Of a DNA stretch of 64,000 nucleotides, positions 42,082 through 49,021 are shown one piece after another. The notes under the pieces were generated by a model that made no database searches, was not told where the DNA came from, and saw nothing but the letters and a program-made list of their open reading frames with translations. The translations under genes were made by a program, and so were the position numbers. The DNA comes from Runella sp. CRIBMP (GTDB lineage Bacteria > Bacteroidota > Bacteroidia > Cytophagales > Spirosomataceae). The stretch covers positions 124,001 through 188,000 of the forward strand of contig NZ_JAAAKZ010000006.1 in the NCBI RefSeq assembly GCF_009905605.1, in the 5' to 3' direction. Numbering within the stretch: position 1 is the first letter of the stretch; every line of letters begins with the position of its first letter.

Positions 42082-42771
42082 ATGGAATTTGTGCCTCATT
42101 TACTTTTAGTTGAAGACGAAACAAAAGTGGCCGCATTTATAAAAAAAGGCTTGGAAAGACAGGGGTTTACGGTCGAAATTGCCGAAGATGGGAGAGAGGG
42201 GCAGCGCCTTTTTGACGAGCGCACGTTTGACCTCATCATTTTGGACGTGAATTTACCTTTTATGGATGGGGTAGAATTGGCCGCTTATATCCGTACCAAA
42301 AATGCCCAAATCCCGCTTTTGATGCTTACTGCGCTAGATACCACCGCCGACAAACTGGCTGGTTTTGATGCGGGAGTTGATGATTATCTGGTAAAACCAT
42401 TTGATTTTATGGAGTTGGTGGCTCGTTTGAAGGCTCTGCTTAAACGAGCCGTAAAAACAATTGAGCAGACCAATGTGCTGCGCGTGGCAGACTTAGAATT
42501 AGATCTGGACCAAAAACTGGCTCGGCGGGGCGGACAAACCATTGACTTGACGGCCAAGGAGTTTGCATTGTTAGAATACCTGATGCGCAATCGTGGAAGG
42601 GTGGTTTCAAAAGTGGATATTGCCGAAAAAGTATGGGACATTGATTTTGACACGGGCACCAATTTTATTGAGGTCTATATTAATTATTTGCGAAAAAAAA
42701 TCGACAAAGATACCGCTAACAAGCTCATCCATACGGTAGTTGGGATGGGCTATACACTCAAGGAAAAATGA
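42082..42771 (+). CDS. OmpR/PhoB-family response regulator
   Basis: ATG 42082 gives MEFVPHLLLVEDETKVAAF, with the acidic pair ED and the phospho-acceptor Asp55 in IILDVNLPF. LMLTALDT and DYLVKPFDF complete the receiver. The C-terminal winged helix (about 135-228) ends with DKDTANKLIHTVVGMGYTLKEK. A TTG at 42064 would extend it by six residues. The gene overlaps the kinase gene by 4 bp. It is the most likely binder of the 11-bp-spaced CTAAK arrays found before 44208, 44662 and 46899, though this is inferred from position and from OmpR-family preference for direct repeats. Confidence 0.93.
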   Translation: MEFVPHLLLVEDETKVAAFIKKGLERQGFTVEIAEDGREGQRLFDERTFDLIILDVNLPFMDGVELAAYIRTKNAQIPLLMLTALDTTADKLAGFDAGVDDYLVKPFDFMELVARLKALLKRAVKTIEQTNVLRVADLELDLDQKLARRGGQTIDLTAKEFALLEYLMRNRGRVVSKVDIAEKVWDIDFDTGTNFIEVYINYLRKKIDKDTANKLIHTVVGMGYTLKEK

Positions 42772-44132
42772 CGATTCGCACCCGATTAACGCTGCTTTTT
42801 ACGGCGGTCGTTTCGATTTTATTACTGTTGTTTTGCATCGTTATTTATTTGCTCGCAGAGCGGCACCGTAAAGCGCAATTCTACGAACAACTGAAAGCCG
42901 AGGCCAATACCAACGTAGAGTTGCTTTTTGGAAAAGAAACGTTCAGTCCAGAGCTTTATAAGTGGCTCGATAAGAATCATTTAACGGTTCTCAACGAAGA
43001 AGAAATTATTATCTACAATTACCGCGATTCACTCGTGTATGAAAGCGGTACCGATTACTTGAAAGTCGATAAGACAATCCTGAATCAAGTACGCCTTGAG
43101 AAGGAATTCCGTTGGGATGAAGGGAAAAGAGAGGTGGTAGGTGTCTTGTTTGCGGATGAATATAACCGTTTTGTGGTCTTTGCCTCGGCAGTTGATAAAT
43201 ATGGCCACAGCGAAGTTAGCAACTTGCTTTTGGTGATGGGAGTAGGGTGGTTTATTTCTGGCTTTATTGTCTTTTTGGTGGGGTGGTTTTATGCATACCG
43301 CGCTTTATTGCCGCTCAAAAAACTAATTGGTCGGGTAGATGCGATTACGGCCTCACGTCTGGATTTGCGGGTAGATGTTGGAAATACGCCCGATGAAATC
43401 GGTCAATTGGCCGAACGCTTCAACCAGATGCTCGACCGATTGGAAGAAGCGTTTCAATTGCAGCGGGCGTTTGTCTCCAATGCTTCGCACGAGCTCCGAA
43501 CCCCGCTTACGGCCATTACAGGCCAGATTGAGGTAGCGTTGATGGACGATAACCCGCAGGAATGGCACGATACGCTCCGCTCCGTACTTGACGACGCTCG
43601 TCAGCTGAACCGACTCTCAAACGGATTGTTGTCGCTAGCGAAGGTCAGCATGGAAGAGTCGGCCGTTAAATTGTCGGAGGTTTACCTTGACGAAATCTTT
43701 TGGCAGGTTCGTAGTGAGTTGCTTAGGGCCTATCCAGGGTATATAATTAAAGTAAATTTGGCGAATTTCTCTAAAGACACTACTCATTTCAATGTGTTGG
43801 GCAATGAGGCCCTTCTTCAAATTGCGCTCACCAACTTGTTGGAAAACGGGGCTAAATTCTCCCCAGACAACACGGTTGAGGTTAGGTTCAACAAGTTACC
43901 GAGCGCTTTTGAAATCCATTTTCATAACGATGGGCCAGCCATACCTAAGGAGGAATTACCGCTTATCTTTAAACCTTTCCGACGTGGTTCAAACGCACGC
44001 AACATCGCTGGGCATGGTATTGGGCTTTCATTGACCGCCCGAATCATTAAATTACACCACGGTAGCCTATCGGTAGAATCGGGTCCTGAGATTGGTACTA
44101 CTTTTGTGATTACGCTTCCCCAAAAATCCTAA
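42768..44132 (+). CDS. Membrane sensor histidine kinase
   Basis: The kinase (454 residues) has two membrane segments (TLLFTAVVSILLLLFCIVIYLLA near 9-30 and VMGVGWFISGFIVFLVGWFYA near 155-180) flanking a periplasmic sensor of about 125 residues, then a HAMP region. FVSNASHELRTPLTAITGQIEVAL carries the phospho-acceptor His241; LLENGAKFSPDN is the N box, and GHGIGLSLTARIIKLHHG is the G2 box. It is translationally coupled to the response regulator. Its stop codon lies in the first repeat of the 11-bp array that precedes 44208. Confidence 0.94.
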   Translation: MTIRTRLTLLFTAVVSILLLLFCIVIYLLAERHRKAQFYEQLKAEANTNVELLFGKETFSPELYKWLDKNHLTVLNEEEIIIYNYRDSLVYESGTDYLKVDKTILNQVRLEKEFRWDEGKREVVGVLFADEYNRFVVFASAVDKYGHSEVSNLLLVMGVGWFISGFIVFLVGWFYAYRALLPLKKLIGRVDAITASRLDLRVDVGNTPDEIGQLAERFNQMLDRLEEAFQLQRAFVSNASHELRTPLTAITGQIEVALMDDNPQEWHDTLRSVLDDARQLNRLSNGLLSLAKVSMEESAVKLSEVYLDEIFWQVRSELLRAYPGYIIKVNLANFSKDTTHFNVLGNEALLQIALTNLLENGAKFSPDNTVEVRFNKLPSAFEIHFHNDGPAIPKEELPLIFKPFRRGSNARNIAGHGIGLSLTARIIKLHHGSLSVESGPEIGTTFVITLPQKS

Positions 44133-44184
44133 TGCTTTTCTAATATTCTTCTAAGTTTCTTCCAAGGTAGCGGTATTAGTTTTG
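44129..44184 (+). promoter_or_regulatory. Array of four 11-bp-spaced CTAAK elements plus -7 box, before 44208
   Basis: CTAAT (44129), CTAAT (44140), CTAAG (44151) and CCAAG (44162) start exactly 11 bp apart, and TAGTTTTG (44177-44184) begins 15 bp after the last. The first element overlaps the stop of the kinase gene. The same layout recurs at 44521-44576 and 46790-46845. Confidence 0.8.
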
Positions 44185-44207
44185 CCTACTTAAAATGGGA
44201 CAAAATT

Positions 44208-44516
44208 ATGACGCGCTACAAACTAGATTATTTTTCGACCCCCAATCCTCAAGCCACGGTGCGCAAGCGCAGTCGTCGATGGGCGTCTACGTTTGTGGGG
44301 GGGATTGTCGTTTTGGCCTTTACTATGTTATTTTTTGGTGGTTTGGGCACGGCCTTTCGATACCGTGGACAACACCAAAGCCTCAGGCAGCAGCACGACG
44401 CGCTTCGGTTGCGTTATGATTCGCTCTATGCGGCTAAACTGCAAACAGATCGGCAATTGAACGAGCTTCGAAAACAAATTCAACTCCTTCAATACAAATC
44501 GCAGGAGAAACCATAG
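44208..44516 (+). CDS. Small membrane protein with C-terminal coiled coil
   Basis: The protein of 102 residues has a basic N-terminus (TRYKLDYFSTPNPQATVRKRSRRW), one membrane segment (FVGGIVVLAFTMLFFGGLG) and a heptad-rich tail (QHQSLRQQHDALRLRYDSLYAAKLQTDRQLNELRKQIQLLQ), which is a predicted coiled coil. No family is recognised. Its promoter carries the 11-bp-spaced CTAAK array, and it follows the two-component pair, so it may be a target of that system or a component of it, such as an envelope signal adaptor. Confidence 0.75.
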   Translation: MTRYKLDYFSTPNPQATVRKRSRRWASTFVGGIVVLAFTMLFFGGLGTAFRYRGQHQSLRQQHDALRLRYDSLYAAKLQTDRQLNELRKQIQLLQYKSQEKP

Positions 44517-44520
44517 TTTT

Positions 44521-44576
44521 CTAAGGAACTTCTAATACGGTTATAATATTCGTCTAATACTAAGATAACAATTTTG
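44521..44576 (+). promoter_or_regulatory. Array of CTAAK elements plus -7 box, before the SPFH gene
   Basis: CTAAG (44521), CTAAT (44532), ATAAT (44543) and CTAAT (44554) begin exactly 11 bp apart, and a further ATAAC follows at 44565. The -7-like box CAATTTTG (44569-44576) begins 15 bp after the fourth element; its first T is replaced by C. The gene at 44662 is the only downstream target. Confidence 0.75.
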
Positions 44577-44661
44577 TGCTGTCAAAACAAGACAATTGAC
44601 GGCGTGAAAACACTAGGCAAAGACTTGGTTTTGATTCCCCTTTTCATTAACAGTTAAACCT

Positions 44662-45459
44662 ATGACAACCATGAAACGCGTAATGAATGCCCTTGCCTTT
44701 TTAGCCATAATCCTTTTTTTTAGTAGTTGTACAGTTGTACGCCAGGGTGAAGTAGGCGTAAAACGAACCCTCGGAAAAATCAGACCTGAGCCACTCCGAG
44801 AAGGCGTAAAAGTGTTTAATCCGTTCGTGACTCGCATTATAAAAATGCCTACCCGAACCACAAATATCGAAGTACGGTTGCCTTTGCCCTCTAAAGAAGG
44901 TCTTACGGTGCAGTCAGATGTGTCTATTTTATACCGAGTGGTGGGCGATCAGGCCCCGCAGATAGTCGAAAATTTGGGCAAGAACTATGATCAAGTGGTG
45001 ATACTTCCCGTTTTTCGTTCGGCAGTGGCCGATGTATCGGCTCGCTATTTTGCCAAAGATATGCATACAGGCCAACGCACTGCCATTGAGAACTCGATTC
45101 GAGAGCAAATGATGTCACAGCTCAAAGACCGTGGATTTATTGTTGAATCCGTATTGCTGAAAAGTATCGTTTTACCATCAGGATTGACTAAAGCAATCGA
45201 AGAAAAACTGGAAGCAGAGCAGGACTCACAACGTATGCAGTTTGTGCTCGATAAAGAACGTCAGGAGGCCCAGCGCCGAATCATTGAAGCCACAGGGGTT
45301 CGCGATGCCCAGAAAATAATAAATGAAGGATTGACGCCGATGCTCATTCAATTTAAGTCGATTGAGGCATTCAATAAACTGGCGGCTTCCTCAAACAGTA
45401 AAGTGATCATTACGGGTGGCGGTGCCCCTCTTTTGATCTCACCAGATAAGGTAGAGTAG
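44662..45459 (+). CDS. SPFH/prohibitin-family lipoprotein
   Basis: SPFH proteins (stomatin, prohibitin, flotillin, HflK/C) usually have an N-terminal membrane helix. Here the N-terminus is instead a lipoprotein signal with Cys23 (ILFFSSC), so the protein would be lipid-anchored in the periplasm. The fold follows: VRQGEVGVKRTLGKIRPEPLREGVKVFNPF, RTTNIEVRLPLPSKEGLTVQSDVSILYRV, VFRSAVADVSARYFAKDMHTGQRTAIENSIREQM and a C-terminal coiled coil (KLEAEQDSQRMQFVLDKERQEAQRRIIEATGVRDAQKII). Prohibitin-type proteins form rings that organise membranes. An intrinsic terminator follows, and the promoter carries the CTAAK array. Confidence 0.85.
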   Translation: MTTMKRVMNALAFLAIILFFSSCTVVRQGEVGVKRTLGKIRPEPLREGVKVFNPFVTRIIKMPTRTTNIEVRLPLPSKEGLTVQSDVSILYRVVGDQAPQIVENLGKNYDQVVILPVFRSAVADVSARYFAKDMHTGQRTAIENSIREQMMSQLKDRGFIVESVLLKSIVLPSGLTKAIEEKLEAEQDSQRMQFVLDKERQEAQRRIIEATGVRDAQKIINEGLTPMLIQFKSIEAFNKLAASSNSKVIITGGGAPLLISPDKVE

Positions 45460-45479
45460 TAATGGCTGTAGTGAACGTT

Positions 45480-45517
45480 AGACAGGATAAATAATTGGTT
45501 TGTCCTGTCTTTTTTTT
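45480..45517 (+). terminator. Intrinsic terminator of the SPFH gene
   Basis: AGACAGGA (45480-45487) and TCCTGTCT (45503-45510) form an 8-bp stem with a 15-base loop, followed by seven T (45511-45517). Confidence 0.85.
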
Positions 45518-45566
45518 ACAAAAAATAAAAACTCTTGTTTGTCAATATTTTAACCAGTTTTTTAAA

Positions 45567-45926
45567 ATGAAACCCTTCATCCCTAATTTATATATCGGTT
45601 TAGGCAGTGCCGTGTATGCGCTCATAAAAGTTGATGGACAATTACATGAACTCGAATCTCTAAAAGCCCGCAATGTATTGATCGAAGAGCCGCATGGGGA
45701 GTTGGCTATGCAATCTTTTCAGCTGCGGGAACATTATCAAACGCCCGTAGAGGAAGCCTACAATTTTGCCATGCGCTGCTTTGCATCGCACAGCAAAGAC
45801 CTTGATGACTCCACTCGCGAATATTTTATTAAGATAATGACCGATATAGCACAAGCTGACGAGAGAGTGTCGGGAAAAGAAACAGAATTTATTCGCCGTT
45901 TCAGGCGTGATATTCGCAAAGTTTGA
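45567..45926 (+). CDS. TerB-like protein, unknown role
   Basis: I start at ATG 45567 (MKPFIPNLYIGLGSAVYALIKVDGQLHE); an in-frame start at 45495 lies before the end of the SPFH terminator. The 119-residue helical protein has the TerB/DUF533-like layout: hydrophobic GSAVYALIKVDGQL, an acidic stretch, and DIAQADERVSGKETEFIRRFRRDIRKV. TerB-like proteins are part of tellurite-resistance and phage-related clusters, with putative metal-binding acidic residues. There is no other Ter gene nearby, so the assignment rests on sequence pattern only. Confidence 0.6.
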   Translation: MKPFIPNLYIGLGSAVYALIKVDGQLHELESLKARNVLIEEPHGELAMQSFQLREHYQTPVEEAYNFAMRCFASHSKDLDDSTREYFIKIMTDIAQADERVSGKETEFIRRFRRDIRKV

Positions 45927-46065
45927 AAAAAACTATTGCTAGGAAGGTGAAGTGTTTCTAAATAGTTTATCTGGCCATAATGCTACTGAATTGATAGGTG
46001 ATTTTGTGGCACTTACCTTCGTTTTTGCCCAGGAGGGGCCAACCAATGCACTTAACCAACCAAAA

Positions 46066-46722
46066 ATGAAAATTCAATTTTTACTGTACAGTTTAACCGT
46101 TCTTTTAACGGTCGGTGTACAAAGCAGGGCTATGGGCCAGTCGTCAGAAGCTTTACTGATCGATAAAGAGTACAACCAATGGGAAGAAGCCTTGAAAGCC
46201 CCGGAAAAAGTCTATCGCCTTAATTTGAGCAATCAGGATATCACTGACTTCCAACGCGAGTTACCTAAGTTCATTAATTTGCGTTACCTGAGTTTACGTA
46301 ATGACAAATTGAACGGGGTCCCAATCGAAATTTTTAAGCTGCAAAATTTGAGGGTATTGGATCTTGGAGGGAATACGTTCAGGGAATTGCCATCGGAATT
46401 TTCTCAACTGCAAAATTTGGAAGAGCTATACCTCGACAACGATAAGAACCTTGATTTGCCAAAAAATATCAATGTATTGCGTAAGCTTCCAAGGCTAAAA
46501 ATTCTTCACTTAGAGAACGACGGTATTCAAAAATTACCCCGAAACATTAGAAAGTTAAGCCAACTAGAACAGTTGTATTTGGCAAATAATCAGTTGCGGG
46601 ATATTCCCATAGAAATTAAAGGGCTTAAAAAATTGAAGTATCTGGAGCTAAATCAAAATAATATACCCATTAATGTACCCGTAAACCAAGTATCTGGCCC
46701 AGGGCTCAAAATTAAATTTTGA
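46066..46722 (+). CDS. Secreted leucine-rich-repeat protein
   Basis: ATG 46066 gives MKIQFLLYSLTVLLTVGVQSRAMGQ, a signal peptide; the upstream start at 45952 adds an unrelated leader. Residues about 50-205 contain six or seven leucine-rich repeats such as FINLRYLSLRNDKLNGVPIEIFKL, QNLRVLDLGGNTFRELPSEFSQL, RLKILHLENDGIQKLPRNIRKL and QLEQLYLANNQLRDIPIEI, each about 23 residues. LRR proteins mediate protein contacts; a surface or periplasmic role is likely. It lies in the cluster of envelope genes after the two-component system but lacks the 11-bp array. Confidence 0.8.
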   Translation: MKIQFLLYSLTVLLTVGVQSRAMGQSSEALLIDKEYNQWEEALKAPEKVYRLNLSNQDITDFQRELPKFINLRYLSLRNDKLNGVPIEIFKLQNLRVLDLGGNTFRELPSEFSQLQNLEELYLDNDKNLDLPKNINVLRKLPRLKILHLENDGIQKLPRNIRKLSQLEQLYLANNQLRDIPIEIKGLKKLKYLELNQNNIPINVPVNQVSGPGLKIKF

Positions 46723-46789
46723 CTGAATCGCATTTTACTAAGTGCAGAAAGTAGAATTTGGGCTTCAAAAGTAATGAGGACTCGGATTT

Positions 46790-46845
46790 CTAAGGCAATT
46801 CTAATCTTGGCCTAATATCCCTCTAAGACCAGCGCCGTACTTTTG
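46790..46845 (+). promoter_or_regulatory. Array of four 11-bp-spaced CTAAK elements plus -7 box, before 46899
   Basis: CTAAG (46790), CTAAT (46801), CTAAT (46812) and CTAAG (46823) start exactly 11 bp apart. TACTTTTG (46838-46845) starts 15 bp after the last, as at the two other sites. TGTCAAAA follows at 46849-46856, like the TGTCAAAA after the 44569 box. Confidence 0.8.
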
Positions 46846-46898
46846 TAGTGTCAAAAGACAACAACATTAGCTAAGTATTCCAAAACATAATAATTATC

Positions 46899-47303
46899 AT
46901 GAAATCGTTCATTCAATCATTTATCGCCTTAATTTTGTTAGGTTCGTCGTCTGTGTTGGCGCAAAATGCATCCATCAACTCGCCGCACAATTACAAGCGA
47001 CCTGTTTCGCAGAAAGCACCGCAAAGTACATCATCTTTGGTCGTTTCGCCCAATGAGCGTGTCATGCCACTGGAATTAAAAAATAATGTCCAATCGGCAC
47101 ATAATTATAAGCGCCAGGGAAAGATCAATTTTGCGCAGGAGGCAACGGTAGTCATGAGTGTACCGACGATTGGACTCGAACCCCAAAATCCGTTGGTATT
47201 ACCTAATCACTACAAAAGCCAGGCTAAACCTGCTCAAGTGGATGAAAGGGTAGCTCGTAAAATGCAGAAAACAAATGGGCAGGTAGATAGTTTAAGTAAA
47301 TAA
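46899..47303 (+). CDS. Secreted protein with HNYKR repeats, unknown function
   Basis: The 134-residue precursor has a signal peptide (MKSFIQSFIALILLGSSSVLAQ). The mature part contains three spaced motifs: HNYKRPVS (near residue 31), HNYKRQGK (near 68) and NHYKSQAK (near 107). It is polar, rich in Lys, Gln, Pro, without enzymatic motif, and looks unstructured. No family is recognised. The promoter has the full CTAAK array with a good -7 box, so it should be under strong control by the regulator that binds there. The repeats could be binding sites for a cell-wall polymer, a protease or a partner. Confidence 0.72.
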   Translation: MKSFIQSFIALILLGSSSVLAQNASINSPHNYKRPVSQKAPQSTSSLVVSPNERVMPLELKNNVQSAHNYKRQGKINFAQEATVVMSVPTIGLEPQNPLVLPNHYKSQAKPAQVDERVARKMQKTNGQVDSLSK

Positions 47304-47417
47304 AACATGCTTCATAAGGGTAAGCCATATGAAAAACCCTTGCAGACCGAGTGTGTAAGGAGCACTGAAAAGCACCATTTCGTTTAGATTAAGAATTGTA
47401 GTACTTAGTTCCACTGG

Positions 47418-47439
47418 GAAAGTTCTCGGTGGAACTTTC
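47418..47439. terminator. Hairpin between 46899 gene and the methyltransferase gene
   Basis: GAAAGTTC (47418-47425) and GAACTTTC (47432-47439) are complementary around TCGGTG. GTTCCAC/GTGGAAC around the same centre offers an alternative fold. A T-run is weak. Confidence 0.55.
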
Positions 47440-47470
47440 TCATTTATGTCAATCCAAATCAAGAATGCCA

Positions 47471-48235
47471 TTATTTCTGGCAGAAATAAATCACTTCGTT
47501 GGCTGGCAATGCGAAGCGTTTTACTTCTTCAGGGGAGAGTTCGTTCATGACGAAGCGGTCTTCGGTTACTCTAAAACCTGCTTTTTCAAGGCGTTTGCCA
47601 TAATCACGCCCAAAAAGACGAAGGTGGTCGTCCTGCCAATAGTGTTTTTCGCGCTCTTTGGGGTCGGTGATGGTCGGATCTTCAAAGGTTTCAGCTCTTG
47701 ACCAATCTTGTGGTGATTGAATGATGGCCCAGCCGCCGGGTTTGAGCACACGGTGAAGTTCAGACATGGCTTTGATGTCGTCGTCAACGTGTTCCATGAC
47801 GTGGTTGCAAAAAGTGACATCAAACGTATTGGCTTCAAACGGAATCTGGTGAATGTCCATTTTTACCTTTGCCAAAGGAGACTCAATATCGGCGGTGATA
47901 TAATCCAGGTTTTTCATCTTCTCAAAGCGATCGATGAAACAATACTCGGGTGCTACATGAAGCAATTTGAGATTGGCTTTAAAAAATGGCGTTTTGCGCT
48001 GTAAGTACAAATACATCAAGCGATGGCGTTCTAGTGATAAACAGCTGGGGCAGAGGGCGTTGTCTCTCCCTGAACGGCCATAAGGTAGAAATTTTCTGAA
48101 TTCGCTGCCGCATACGCTGCATTCGACTCCCTTACCACGGTAAAAAACCGACAGTACTTTGACGCCAAAATGACTGACTAATTGTAAATATTTGCGCGGT
48201 ACGTGCCGTAACACCCAACTGATGATGTCTTTCAT
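47471..48235 (-). CDS. SAM-dependent methyltransferase with N-terminal zinc ribbon
   Basis: This 254-residue protein has a zinc-ribbon-like region near residues 38-70 (ECSVCGS, then ALCPSCLSLERHRL, a CxxC pair twice) and a class I methyltransferase domain. KLLHVAPEYCFIDRFEKMKNLDYITADIES is motif I with the following acidic residue; FDVTFCNHVMEHVDDDIKAMSELHRVLKPGGWAII is the Methyltransf_11 motif. The substrate could be a lipid, sugar or small molecule, and the glycan-like position near envelope genes does not decide. It is transcribed away from the small membrane protein gene at 48327. Confidence 0.85.
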   Translation of the reverse strand: MKDIISWVLRHVPRKYLQLVSHFGVKVLSVFYRGKGVECSVCGSEFRKFLPYGRSGRDNALCPSCLSLERHRLMYLYLQRKTPFFKANLKLLHVAPEYCFIDRFEKMKNLDYITADIESPLAKVKMDIHQIPFEANTFDVTFCNHVMEHVDDDIKAMSELHRVLKPGGWAIIQSPQDWSRAETFEDPTITDPKEREKHYWQDDHLRLFGRDYGKRLEKAGFRVTEDRFVMNELSPEEVKRFALPANEVIYFCQK

Positions 48236-48326
48236 TCGAGAATTTTATGAGATTTTTATTCAACAAGTCCTGCAAAGTTTTTACTTTTCGGGTTAAAAGC
48301 AAAACTTAAAGACACCTACCACAAAG

Positions 48327-48683
48327 ATGATTCCGAAAACGTCAAAACCCCCTGGCCAAAAATTGGTAAAACGCATGAACTCGCGAACAAAGTGGCTGCT
48401 GTTGGCCCCGACAAGTTTGGTCGTGATTGGGTACGGACTGTGTGTATTTAGTGAGGCAGGGCATTTAAAACATACCAACGCCCCTTTCAGACAATGGTTT
48501 TTGATGGGAACGTATAGCTTAATCGTCATCAATGCGGGTATTTCACTGTTTGGTCAAGCCATTATTTTTCGCGTACAATACCAATACCGTCAGGAAGTTC
48601 GTCGGAAATTGAAAAAAATGCAAAAGGAGTTTGAAACTGCCCTTAAAAAGAAAAATGCCGCTCAAGGCGGCAAAATTGGTTAG
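48327..48683 (+). CDS. Small membrane protein, unknown function
   Basis: The 118-residue protein has two hydrophobic segments (WLLLAPTSLVVIGYGLCVFSEAG and WFLMGTYSLIVINAGISLFGQAIIF) and a very basic, coiled-coil-like C-terminus (QYRQEVRRKLKKMQKEFETALKKKN). No family is recognised. Its stop codon overlaps the convergent 49-codon gene at 48680-48829 by 4 bp. Confidence 0.6.
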   Translation: MIPKTSKPPGQKLVKRMNSRTKWLLLAPTSLVVIGYGLCVFSEAGHLKHTNAPFRQWFLMGTYSLIVINAGISLFGQAIIFRVQYQYRQEVRRKLKKMQKEFETALKKKNAAQGGKIG

Positions 48684-48829
48684 GCTTTGGCGGCAAACTC
48701 TGCCTTGATTGCCTCAATGTCAATTTTCTTAATTTCTGGTTTCCACGTGCGGTGCTTAATAAGAGCCTCTTTGTTTTGTGGAATCATTACGTTGCGCTTT
48801 GCTTTGCGCAAAAGTTTGGTCACGCCCAT
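48680..48829 (-). CDS. 49-residue basic protein, overlooked small gene
   Basis: The frame runs from ATG (complement 48827-48829) to TAA (48680-48682). The product starts MGVTKLLRKAKRNV and is rich in Lys and Ala, with phrases RKAKRNVM and KPEIKKIDIEAIK; it has no membrane segment. A TATTTTTG -7 box is at 48870-48877 on the minus strand, 41 bp upstream. The length is under the usual cut-off. The codons are protein-like and the frame lacks stops, which supports a real gene, but no family is recognised. Confidence 0.55.
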   Translation of the reverse strand: MGVTKLLRKAKRNVMIPQNKEALIKHRTWKPEIKKIDIEAIKAEFAAKA

Positions 48830-48869
48830 TGTAGTATTATCTTTTAATGTTGATTCTAAAATTGAGCCG

Positions 48870-48877
48870 CAAAAATA
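48870..48877 (-). promoter_or_regulatory. -7 element TATTTTTG for the 49-codon gene
   Basis: CAAAAATA on the + strand; it lies 63 bp from, and divergent to, the TACTTTTG -7 box of hisS (48933-48940). Confidence 0.45.
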
Positions 48878-48932
48878 CGGACTTCTTTCCGAAAAAAATA
48901 AACCATGCGCCTATTTTTTTCAAAGAGGATGC

Positions 48933-48940
48933 TACTTTTG
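48933..48940 (+). promoter_or_regulatory. -7 element TACTTTTG for hisS
   Basis: TACTTTTG fits the -7 consensus, 82 bp before ATG 49022. No -33 TTTG is present. Confidence 0.5.
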
Positions 48941-48986
48941 CGGTTTAATAGTACGGAGTGGCTTGTGAATAGTGACTATTACTCAA

Positions 48987-49018
48987 CAACCACGAACTGC
49001 TAATCACCAACCACGAAC
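48987..49018. repeat. Direct repeat CAACCACGAAC, two copies, in the hisS leader
   Basis: CAACCACGAAC occurs at 48987-48997 and 49008-49018, with starts 21 bp apart. Just upstream AATAGTGACTATT (48968-48980) is a short inverted repeat. The spacer resembles other low-complexity spacers in the window. Confidence 0.55.
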
Positions 49019-49021
49019 ATA

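Noticed and set aside
44195-44419. Plus-strand frame overlapping the coiled-coil protein gene
   Set aside because: It is a frame shift of the same sequence without domain features; the frame starting at 44208 has a membrane segment, heptads and a properly placed promoter.
44129-46845. CRISPR-like interpretation of the repeated CTAAK units
   Set aside because: The units are only 5 bp with 6-bp spacers and occur as four per promoter at fixed distance from a -7 box; there are no cas genes, so they are operator arrays.
48687-48968. 93-codon plus-strand frame beside hisS
   Set aside because: It is antisense to the 49-codon gene and its promoter, and includes the hisS -7 box; composition is not protein-like.
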